64,000 nucleotides of DNA. It comes from Mesotaenium endlicherianum (Eukaryota; Streptophyta; Zygnematophyceae; Zygnematales; Mesotaeniaceae). The stretch spans positions 50,912 to 114,911 of the forward strand of contig WELA01012113.1 of NCBI GenBank assembly GCA_009602735.1, read 5' to 3'. A model generated the notes under the pieces. It ran no database searches, was not told the origin of the DNA, and saw nothing but the letters and a program-made list of their open reading frames with translations. Made by a program: the position numbers and the translations under genes. Positions 12,365-23,600 of this stretch are shown piece by piece. Positions within the stretch are counted from its first letter, which is position 1, and each line of letters starts with the position of its first letter.

Positions 12365-13838
12365 CATATGTAACTTTGCCCAAAAACGCGAAAAGAAAGA
12401 TGATGTCAGGTATGTGCTGAGGCAGCACCGTATGCCTAGAATCGCATTCTGAAGTTGGACGCAAACGCGATGTAGGGTCCAGCAGAGCAGCTAGGTGATG
12501 GTCGCGGGTATGCATGGAAGGAACCCTTGTATGGACAAGTCGACGTCACCGTCAGTGTAATAAAAAGGTTGCAGGCCATATTGCAGGCAGTTGCAGACTC
12601 GACGTGAGGCTAGACGTCGGAGGCTGTCGACGACGTTAACGACGTCATTAAAAAGATACGTCAATTTTGCCACTTTTAGACGGATCGCGACACGTGATCG
12701 ACGAGTCTCACCTGGTCTCACCTGACGGAGCGCTGACTTTGTTTTCAGTGGTAACTAAAGTACCAAGGTCTAAAAATAAAGCGCACGAGTTTGCAGCCTA
12801 CGCTGATACGCAAAGTACATGCTACTTCGTTCTACTACGCCTTGAAAATAGTGGTACGCATAATTAAGTTACATCGATCGCACAAAGCAGCGGGACACAG
12901 AATTACCGCTGCTTCGCAGAAGAAAGTGGTACGCCGATTAAGCCGTCGACAATAGAACTAGTGCTACATGCGTGAACAGCGCACCTACCTGAACCTACTG
13001 ACGCATTACAAAAACCCGGGAAATCTCATAGTTCGTCAGTAGGTACGTACTTGCACGAAGGCCGCAAGAAGTCGTACGATCAATCATAAATGTGGAACGC
13101 CAAAGAAACCATCGGGAAAAACAGTGGTATGCGGAGATTCCTCCCGCTTCGCCTTTGATGTAATACGCCGTCGATCACCAGCATATCTGCCGGCATATAC
13201 TACCACATACTCGTTTTGTTTAGTGGCCCGGCCCAGACACCGTCTCTGGTACGCAGAAATGCGGCATTTCACCAAAAACAAGTGGTACGCGGAAGAACAA
13301 CCACATTTTCAAGCAGCGGTACGCCAAGAATTTCTACGACATAGCCTGAGTGTGGCAGAGTGTGGTATATACTACATGTCCAAAACCTTGTGCCCTACAT
13401 GCTTAGGACCGCATTAAATTCATTGACTCACCTTGACTGACCTTGACTCCAGGAGCCAAAGTACACTCTGGCAATTCTCGTCAGACGCCGTTGGACGTCG
13501 CGAGTGATCTCAATTCCTGAGCATGACTGCATTTGAAGGCATCCTCTATATAATGACGCCCTCCTGAGCATTGTATGCATGAGTGGACTGTAAATAGGGG
13601 ATATGTAAAGAGTGGTAGCATGCAGTGCAAAGCAGTGGAAAGGAGGCCCTCCGGCTCTTGCGTCTTCGATGAGTTGTGGCAAGTACTTGGTCACCCAGTG
13701 ATTTACCAGATTTGGGAGCGACTCTTTTCTGGCGAGTAAATTTTTGCAGATATATCAACAGGCCTTACTTCTGGAAACTAAGGCGTCCAACGATTTCAAG
13801 AACACCAATGATTTCTTGTTTCTAATAACAGCCTCGAC
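12365..13838. other. intergenic region upstream of FKBP2
   Basis: No gene was recognised. The FKBP2 promoter should lie at its left edge. From 12851 to 13325 a short GTGGTACGC-like motif recurs about seven times at irregular spacing. Around 12535-12650 there are many GACGT/ACGTC words. Confidence 0.5.
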
Positions 13839-14908
13839 TTGATCTTGCTGTCGGTGTGCTGTTCTGAGCTAAAAGAGATGCTACATGTCTTGAGCACTGG
13901 CAACATTTTCATAGCTGTTGCGGGCACTTGGGCGGTGGCCGGTCTTGTCATTTGGTGGGATCGCAGTGCACCATTGGGATGGTGGACGTTGAAGCCCAGG
14001 ACGCAGGTGTGTAGCTTACATAGTTCTTGTATCGTGTCTACTTTCTCTCTTTATTCTTACTTATTTTGCATTAGAAAGTGAAGCGCAAAGCAGATTCAAC
14101 TGATAAGCTTACTGGTTTCTGCCCTTCCCTGGCTGCTCATGGGTCAACGTGACTTGGGCTCGTAGCTTCCTTCTCTATGTTTAATAGCCATACTTGACTC
14201 TGTCTTTCTCACCTGTGGTTTGTCGTTCTCCACACCTCACTCAGCAATAATCATCGGGTAACTTGTATGATGCAAGCTGAGTGCAGGTTCACTGCAGAGC
14301 TACCTTTCCTTGTTTCCATGCATGGACTCGAGTATTGTATATATAGTATATATGACTCCTTGGACATGAAGGATTCATTGGCTTGAGCTCACGTAGTGCT
14401 TTTTTTTGCAAGATGCTGCAGGCAATTGAGACCTGTACTGAAATGTGTTTCAATCACCAGTGCAATGGCAAATATACTTTCACTTTACATTCAAGATGGA
14501 GCTGACAACTTCTTATCAGTGAACACACCTTGACTTCCTCCACACCCTGCCCCCTCCAGCCCCGGCCGCGTCTCGCGCCTGCTGATCCCCCGTCTGCCCT
14601 TCAACGGCTACCCTTATCCAACCCACATCACGCAGGACGAGAGGGCGATGGCACATCTGTACCAGCGCAACACGCCCCCATTCCCGGGCGACAAAGAGGA
14701 GGTGGAGGCGTGGCTGCAGAGGGGCGGGGCGGCCAACACCATCATCCCCCCCCGGCTGGGCCGCCTGAGGCAGCCCCGCGAGGACGTGCGCGTGGCCATG
14801 CAGGAGGCGCGCGTCGAGAAGGAGGCCTCCAAGCTGTGGCTCAGGATGAAGCGCGAGGCTCTCAAGGACCTCGCCTCCCAGGGCTACTCCTCTGCTCCCG
14901 ATGAATAG
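13839..14908 (+). CDS. unidentified protein with one membrane segment, partial exon model
   Basis: Not recognised. Two likely exons are visible. The first ends near 14006 and encodes a hydrophobic stretch (GNIFIAVAGTWAVAGLVIWW) followed by a Trp-rich turn (APLGWWTLKPR). The last is 14560-14908, with acceptor CTCCAG just before it and a TAG stop. It encodes a charged, helix-prone tail of about 115 residues (HLYQRNTPPFPGD, EKEASKLWLRMKREALKDLA). The phases of the two pieces do not agree directly, so an exon between them or a different donor is needed. The start codon was not found. A small organellar membrane-complex subunit is possible from the single helix plus soluble tail, but that is inference. 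Confidence 0.45.
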
Positions 14909-15550
14909 TCAGCCCCGCCTGCGGGTCCTACAGTCTCTCTCTCCTATATCTCTCATTCACACCTGCATCTCTCTCCATCTCTTTTCCTCTCTCTCTCTGT
15001 CGGCCTCTCCCGGTCTCTTGTCTCTCTTTCTCTCTCTGGGCATGAGTGGGAGTGGTGCCTTTGGGGCTGTGGTGCTCTCCTAGAGCATGCAGAGACAGCA
15101 GCATGAGGGGCAAATCTCTCCCATGCTCGTCCCCTTTCGCTAGAGGGACCTGTCTCCTTCCGCTCAAGCCCTCTTGGACTTGACCTGCCGTCCAGAGCAC
15201 GCAGGGAGAATAGAGGGGGGTGCATGTGCCACGAGTGACACGTATATGCAAGCCCCCTCCCACTTGGCAGGCTTGTGGCTGCTCTTGGACAAAGTAGACC
15301 ACGTACGACAAGTTAGCCGGGTATCTTTTCTTTTTTTCTTTCCTCTGCTCTGCTAATTCAGAATGACTTGTCGTCTACAAGCCGCCCATGGACCCGGAGC
15401 AACCGTGAAGCTGTTCCACAGCTCTGGGCAGTACGAGAGATCCCAGTGAAACTTATCGCGGAAGCTGGTGCGCGTGTGGGTGAGCCATCCCAGGCCGAGG
15501 TCAAAACGTCTCCACTGTCAACACTGAGAAGGGTCCAAGGACTGCGGTAC

Positions 15551-15770
15551 ATGGTAGCTCTCAGAGGGCTTTGATGGCTCTCCACTTACGTGGTAGCCTC
15601 CTGAGGGTCGAGGACCCTGTTCACATGGTAGCTCTGTGGGGCTTGCGGACCCTGGTTCTTCACCTGGAAACTCCCTGAGCTTGGAGGACCATGTTCACAT
15701 GGTAGCTCCCCGGGCTTAGGGCCCTCCTTCATATGGCAGCTCGCTGTCGGGCCTCTCGCCCAAAGCTTTA
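15551..15770. repeat. degenerate 34-39-bp minisatellite, about 6 units
   Basis: The core ATGGTAGCTC or a close variant occurs at 15551, 15590, 15625, 15664, 15699 and 15733. Spacings are 39, 35, 39, 35 and 34, so the array has a 74-bp two-unit period over most of its length. Units share GGACC(C/A)TGTTCAC before the core. Confidence 0.8.
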
Positions 15771-17055
15771 CACGTGCAGGCATCTCGTCCTAGGCTAGTG
15801 TGGTTCGTGAGAAGACTGCCGCTGTGCACTTGCTGAGCAGTACACGCCTGCTTTCAGCGTACATTGCGGCTGTGGACTAGGGGCCGACAGCTTGTCCTCT
15901 TCGCCGCGTCATCTCTGTGCCATCCAGTGCCGCTGCGTGCCTCCTGTGAGCCTGACACGTGGATGCCCACCCTAGTCGAGGGCAGGAACCAGGAGACCTT
16001 GGACGGAGCACCGAGTGCTGAGCAGAACTCTTAGTAGGGGGAGTAGAAGCGGGGAGTGAGGTGGCGATCAAGACGGAGCAAGTGTAGGATGTGATCAGGT
16101 TCAGGGCTTAAGAGAGTTGACGTCACGAGCATTCACGAGCACGAAACAATCACTTTTGAATGCTATGTGGTGGTATGAGATGATACCCGGCTGTTTGATC
16201 TGAGCTATTGGGGCCGCTGTGCAAACCCAAAGCATTGCTGGGAGAGCAGGAAGCAAGCAAGTAGCTGCTCTTGATTGGGATACGCTTTTGACACCATTGA
16301 TTGGAGCTGCTTGACATACAAGACGATACCCTTCATAGCTTCCCAATCTGACTTGAAGTGTTTTTCGAGTGTTATGCAACTGCGTTCCATTGGCCATCTT
16401 TCTGCCCGGCTCCCCAATCTAGTTGGGGTTTGCATGAGAATGTTGGTACCATTGGCCTGATCAATCTAGTAACTAGTACCACAAGCTGCATGCAGCCTCG
16501 TTCTCTCCAGTCTGTCCGGCAATCCCTTGCCAACAACTGCAGTAAAGTGTTCATCTTCCTTGGTGGAGTGCCGTGCCTGGAGAGTTCACATACTTTTATC
16601 GGTCCACTGACTGCCCCTGAGCATACAACACAACACCACCTGTCTACAATGTTCCACATGGGGGGACCAAGCAGAGAAGTCAACGCTCTGGCCACTGGCA
16701 CTTGAGAGTGCAGACAAGACAACCCCTCCTGAAAACGTATGTTATATAATAGAGAGGTAAGATGTAGCGGTGCTCGTATCCTGACCTCCTGGGCCTAGGT
16801 TCTGTAAAACCATTTCCAGCGACGTACAAGGCACGTGAGCCGCTAGACAGACAATGAGGCTTTGGCAACTAATCGCTGCTTGCCATGACACAACCAGTCA
16901 ACTCAGCTGCCTCCCAACTGTACAAGGACTAGCCGTTTGTACCCGGCATTTATTTGGCAACGTTGCAGAACATATCGAGGAGATTTGGCCTGCAAGCTCA
17001 TCAACTTGAAGCTACCAGGACTTCCAGCTCTTACGTATCCCCAAGGGCTGCATGT

Positions 17056-17099
17056 GGCTCCTTATATGGAGCCCAGCATGTGGCTCCTTCGATGGAGCC
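17056..17099. repeat. two adjacent 6-bp-stem hairpins in a 26-bp tandem repeat
   Basis: GGCTCC-ttatat-GGAGCC is followed 26 bases later by GGCTCC-ttcgat-GGAGCC. Stems are perfect and loops differ, so a 26-bp unit was duplicated once. Confidence 0.8.
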
Positions 17100-17625
17100 A
17101 AGCCGCTGCAGGCAAAGAGCCCGTCATATGCATCCAGCGGCGGAGCCAGCAAACTTCCTCAGACTCCAGCCAGCCAATCCTTGGGATCAGGACACGCCAG
17201 GGGTTTGTCGTTGGTCCCCACGACGCCTCAGAAGACCTGCGCGTGCCAGCCAGCCACACACAAGCCCAGACAGTCGGTGCAAAGGGTCTCTGCGCTCGCT
17301 CACCGGAGCACCCAAAACGCCAGAGGAAACGTCCGCATCACCCAGCCGCCCAGCCTCAGAAAATTGGCGACAGCCACACCATGGCCACAGTGCTGGAAGC
17401 CCAACAGATGCGATGGCATCGGCGCACCAAGTACACTCCAGTCCAGCATACCGGCAGGAGGGCAGTCCGCATTTGACTCGAGCCAGCCCCTGCTGCGTAG
17501 CTCTGCATGGTCAAAGCACGGGATGGGAAGAGTGCATGGGGAGAGAACGCAAGACACAGCAACAAAGTAGCATGTACTCGCTCGCTCTCTCTCTCCCTCT
17601 CCCTCTCTCCCTCCCTCCCCCTCAC

Positions 17626-20600
17626 CTTTGCCAGCACGTCTCTGGCCAGCCGCGGCTCGTCGGCCGTCACGGGGTCTGCCACGCCCTGCCGCTGCCGGAA
17701 CCTCCTCCTCAGCTGGTTTGCCCCCTCTCCTGCTCTACCTGCTGCCTCGGCCTTGACAGCAGGCACACCTCCGCCTGCCACGCTCTGTTTCTCTCGAGGA
17801 GCGACACCTGTCCCCCCGTCTCCTCCGCCTTCTTGCACGCCATCCTCCTCTGCTCCGCCAACGGCACCCGCCTCGCTTCTCTGGAGACGCATGCATCAAC
17901 GAGCAGAGGGTGGGGATGCCAACACGAGAGGTTATCAGTAAGTGAAGTAAGATCTGGACAGATAACTCCACTTGAATAATCTTCAGCCAGCTTGGAGGTG
18001 TGCGCTCGTAAGGCAAAGCAGAGGCGTACATACCCTCCAACAACCCAAAAGGTTGCCCCGCGTGCTTCCTTCCTCAAGCCCAAGCCCGTCAGTGGAAGAA
18101 GAGAAGAAGCCAAGAGCTCTGCAGAAACCCCACTGCCAGCAACGGCCAACTGCCAAGTAGCTACTGCCGACTGCCGAGTGCCAAGTGGCAACTGCAAACT
18201 GCCCTGCCGTGGGAGGAGGAGAAGAGGGAGCGCAGTCGCAAGCAAGCAGGGGAGGGGGGGGGAAGGGGGGGGGAGGAGCAGAGGGGCACCTTGCGCTTGC
18301 GGTCGGCCATGGCCTTGATGGCGCGGGACTGGTCCACCTTGGCCAGGTAGAAGTCGCGCTCCTTGGTGGCCGCGCTGATCTCAAACGCCAGCTTCTGCTC
18401 CCTCACCGCGTTCTTGTACGCTGCCAGCGCCATCCCACCCCATCCCCCCCCGCCCCCGGTAGACAGACACACACACAGACACACACACAGAGACACGCCC
18501 ACACGCACACGCACATACATGCACGCACACACACGTGCGCACGCGTACACACACACACCAGTCAGTATAGGTGAGCATCCACAGCAGCATCAGCCCCCCT
18601 TCCACAACCATCTCTGGGGGCCTCAGCAGCAAGCTGCAAGCACCTCACAGCTCTGGCAGGCCTTGTATGGAGCCAGCTCTCGTTTGGAACGGGATCCAGA
18701 ATCCGCACTCTTTCTCCTGGCACCCCTCCTCCCTTGCTCCCCGCTCTCCTCTGCTGCTTGTCCTCGACATAAGCAAGACAGACCCGCGCAGGACAGCGAC
18801 ACGTGGCGGCACGTAAGGAGAGCATTTGGCCGCTGACTGGGAGGCACTGTCGATATCAAAGAGGAACGAGGAGGGGGGGGAGGGGGGGGAGGGAGGCTGC
18901 TTGGNNNNNNNNNNNNNNNNNNNNNNNNNNNNNNNNNNNNNNNNNNNNNNNNNNNNNNNNNNNNNNNNNNNNNNNNNNNNNNNNNNNNNNNNNNNNNNNN
19001 NNNCCCCCCCCCCCCCCCCCCCTCTCTTGAGCACGACACTAGCCCTGCTCGAGGGCACACGCATGCGCAGAAAAAGACAAGAAAAGGAGCTCCAGAAGAG
19101 ACAGATGCAGATGCACGCATAGGTGGCGCAAGCCGCCAGCGAGCAATCAGAACACGGCAGGAGCTGATGGGGTGGCCCCAGGGGACCCCCACGTGCGTAC
19201 AGCACGAGGGCTTGACACCTGGCAGTAACCTCGTGGTGGGAAAACGGGGGGGGGACAGATGGGATCGCCCAGGGTGGGGAGGGGCGGAAGGAGGGGGGAT
19301 TGGGGAATTGGGAGGCCTGCCAGGTGGCACTCACCAATGGGCTCTCCATTGAGCACAGCCGCCACGCGCTTGGCATCCTTCTTCTTTGCAAACTCCACCC
19401 ACCTGCTCGCTCACACCCCACACACACGCACGCACACACACACACAGGCACGCACGCACACATGCACAGACGCATACACACGTGAGCACGCACGCCCGTG
19501 ACCTCCCCTCAGCCAAGGTCCGTCCCCTTCAGCTCGCCACCTCTTACCCTGCATCCCCGCCCCAAACCCTAACCCCAGCTCCAAAACCCGCACCCTAGGA
19601 GCCTACTCCCTGAGCCCTGAAGCCAATCTCGAAGCTGAAGCCAGCCCTAAAGCAGGCAGCCCCATGATTCCTACCGCCCATCCCTGGTCCCCAGACATAC
19701 AGAAGGAGGAGGTCATGGCACGCTTAGATGAATCTGGCGAAGCTCGCCCCATCGCAGGTGCTTGAGAGTCCTGCGGTCGCACGCCTGGCCGAGCCCGGCC
19801 ACGCCTCGCCCAGTTCCTTCCGCACGTCACCAGAGCCTGCACGAGCACACCAGGCTGCAGGACTGCCAGCCGGCCGTGCCCCTCATGGCCTTCCCGCCTG
19901 ACGGTGCCACCTGGCGCATGCTCATGCTCTGCAGCTAGGAGTGGCTGGTGGTAGATGAGCTCTACTCCCGTCGTCGCAGAGAGCCAGCTGCAGCGCAGAC
20001 AGCAGCTGCCCTTCCTCGCTCCCTCCAGAAGGGCCGCCCACCCACTCGCACAGGGCTCTCAAGTACAATCAGACTCGAGGGGGAGAAGTCGGGCTCTTTC
20101 TTGTGGTGGAGGGAAGGGGAGGGGCGGCCGGGAGGGGCTTAGTGGGGGGGGGGGGAGGCAGAGAGCAAGAGGCTGCTCACCCTTCCGTGAAGTTCTTGCC
20201 TCTGTTGCCGCCCGCCTTCTTGCGCCTCAGCCTCACGGCCGAGTCTGTGTTCGACCAGAGCCCCCCCCCCCGGCCCCCCACGAGGTGCACGTGACACATG
20301 GCGTACCCAGGCAACCAGTCAGGACGCCTGCACGCCTGGAAAGACACACACCTCCGGCCAGCATAGGTGGGATCTGCATATATTGTAAATTAATTCCTGG
20401 ACATATCCTCCCCTCCCTCTCCCCTCCCCCCNGTTTCTGGAAGCTTCCTCATTGATACCCAGAAGCAGGCTCGATACTCCCAAGAAATTCCCGCCCAGAA
20501 TGACACTAAGTCCAAAGAGGCCACCAAGGACAAGCCTGCGTGTGGGGGGTAGCTGGCCTCCCCACGTCACTATGTCTGTTGGCTGAGCACTTGGCGGCAA

Positions 20601-23600
20601 GTAGCTCTGACTACTACTTGAGGACTCATTCTCTGATGAGCTAGAGGTCGTCGGTTTGCTGACACCACTTCTTTGACCCTCACTTTCACTTGCGTTAGCT
20701 TCTTCATGGACAGCTTTGACACGAATGCCCCTTTCTTTCACTGGCTTAAGATGCAGAGATAATGAATGTAGGGTGCATATGAAGGAAGAAGGGACCCGCT
20801 TCGTAAGTTGTTTTACGATACCCGTGCCGCTTGGTAAATTGTAATCGGAATGTAGTGTGAAGTAGCTCTGTCTAAGGCTCCCGAACACAATAGGCTGGCT
20901 GCTACACGCAACTTTCCTAAGTGGAACCTGGTAAAAACGAGCTGTAGCTGGCGCAGAGAATAGACTGTCATGTCTAATCAACATAGTCTCAGCTCCTAGT
21001 CGAGGTTGAGTAAATGCAGCTGGAAGGCATAGAGCCATTGTCAATGAGTGACTGCAAAAAAGTAGCTATCATCGCCTCATTGGCATAGAAGTGGGGTGAT
21101 TTGTACACAATACCCAACACAAAATTACATCGTAGTTCAGAGTCCTGACTCGAGTCTGTCTTCAGAATAAGGTGCAAGCAGGTGCAAGGTACTGTTCGCC
21201 TTGCATGCATTCATGGATATAAGCAGAAAATAATATCATGTGGAGGACGGTGTGTACTTGCAAGCATGATCAACTTCGTGGACATACAGTGGTTAGTCCT
21301 CCCACGCCTAGTTGTGAGCTTCTGTGCACTTCGTTTTGTCGGTAAATCGAGACCAGGCAAGATCGGACAAAACCAGCACTTCGCAGCACTTCGTGTCCTG
21401 GTCGTATCTACGTGCACGTCAACGAAAGTCGTGGTTTGGTCAGGTGTCAATCTTCCAAACGTCATTTGACAAGGCATATCGAGCAATATCAAGGCCAATC
21501 AAGGCATATGAGTTGGTCAAGGCGCACACATTCCAATCATTGTGTCGTAACGTCGCGTCCAACAACCATGGCGGCTATGCTGCAAGAGCTTTCACTCGTT
21601 GACCATGTTGCCACTCGCGATTCTTAATGGATAAAGGTAGCACACCTACAATCTGATGAAGTTTGTGCGTTGTGATATACTGACTGGTTCGAGTATTCTT
21701 TTGTATTTGCACAAAAATTGCAACACCTATAAATTCAATGAATTTCTCTAACTCACTCCACTTTGAAATTTGCCATGGATTTAGGAACTTTCTTCCACTT
21801 TTATGGTATTTCTCAGAAAATGAGCAACTCTTCTTCTTCGTAAGTTCCCACGTAAGTTCCCACGACTGAATAAAAACGTGCTAACATTCTACTTGCAATG
21901 CACCCTAGCAATAAAATTTAGATGGTGCCTTGGAGGCGAAGAGATTCAGTATAGAAGGCCATGCAGCTCCGCAACTCCTTGTATGAATCTAAGTTTCACT
22001 TAACATCGATACTAATTGACAATCCAGATATGTCTTTAGGTTGACCTTGATGATACTGTCCCTCCAATCAGCAAAGGGTACGTTTATGCTTGGTCAGACA
22101 AGGCATCCTTATGACCACGCCGTTCCGAACAGTTTTTTACAAAAATCTGACCCGCCGGCATGTTGAATTGTAACACATACACAAGCAATGCAACCTATGT
22201 TCATCACACAACCTTGATTTTCCGTCTTGCTTACCTTCTATAGTTGACCGTGGTTCTACTTCTATGCTCCACAACTCAACTAGGCGGGGGTGTATTGTTT
22301 GCGACCGGGGTACCTTGAACAACAGAGGGCTACTCTTTTTGGTTATCCTATATAGTATTTGGGGGCTACTCAACAACCTCAACTAGTCAAGACATAATCA
22401 CACTGTTCCACAGTATCGACAAGCATTGAGAAGTTTGCAAATTTAAACTATGCAAGTGCACTAGGGTAAGCGCGCAAGCTTATCTCAGGGTTAAAGTCTT
22501 CATCGATTAAATCCAAAATTACTTCAATCTCATATTGATAGAAGGGTACATGAGTTAGCCTTAAACTTGTTGGCATTTTATTGTCTACCATCCGCTATTT
22601 TCTACTTTTAAGAGCGAAGATGGGAAAGTCAGAAGTTGTGTAAAAGAGTGATTTATTTGATTTTGTGGTTTTGGTACAAGCTTTAGTAGACTTAAGTAGT
22701 TTCGGTGCACTTATGCTCAGGTTGACTTGCAATTCTCATGTAATTGATAGGATTGATGCAGTTCTGATTCTACGTTCTTATATATCTTTGGTGTGTGCTG
22801 GGGCGTTGGCAACCCAGGCATACATAAAATGGAAATAGTAGCTTGACAATATGCCGAGCCGAGAGGAAGACCTAACCAAATGCATGTCCTAGCCAGGATG
22901 TTCCTCGGGGAAGTTTGAGCCTGGATGTTTGAGTCATATAGCAGTCGGTGGCAAAGCCTAAAAAGATACTTGGCTCCAATCACATGAGGAATCTTAGCAC
23001 GCGTGAATAGCCCAAGTATCAGGGCCAGAGCTGGTGCTGGCAAGTTGGTGCGGGTAAGGATATTATCCAGTAGGAAGGGCACAAATATAATGTTTGCTCG
23101 AGTTATTGCCACCCTGTCCACAACTCGAGCATGAGGCGACCTGGCTAGCTTGGCTCGGTGAGCAGTTTGAGCAGCCATGTTGCTCATCATGATGATAGTA
23201 CTTAGTAAGTAGTGCAGTTCTTAATCAAGATCAATGCAGATGCAGCCTGCTTGTGCTGACCAGGTTGGGAGGTTTGTATGTCTCCTATTCAAGTATCGTT
23301 GAAGTCAAACTTTAGAATGTCCTGATGACCTGGACGTAACATTCTCAGCAAAGTCGTGCATTGCACCCGCACCGTGAAGGGCATGCCAAAATTTGACAAT
23401 ATGCTGAAAATATTTACCGGGGCAGTATATGCCGCAACTCAAGTAGAGCTTACTACGAAGACCTAGCTGCATTTTCCTCACAAGCGGATACAATCAATGA
23501 TGACCTCAAACGATGGGGATCAGCATAAGACAAACTTGTACCTACCACCTGGACTTGATTACAGGTCCAATCGACTGACGATATAAATTGTATCCCACAG

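Larger units (their letters stand above)
14909..17625. other. intergenic region, includes a minisatellite and paired hairpins
   Basis: No coding segment with family similarity was seen. A CT-rich stretch follows the gene end (14930-15040). A degenerate minisatellite lies at 15551-15770 and two adjacent stem-loops at 17056-17099. The last small exon of ESF2 (minus strand) should lie somewhere near the right edge but could not be fixed. Confidence 0.5.

Noticed and set aside
16937-17570. Overlapping 170-340-codon plus-strand frames
   Set aside because: Three frames are open at once in stop-poor sequence, composition is unlike the real exons, and no domain or splice pattern supports any of them.
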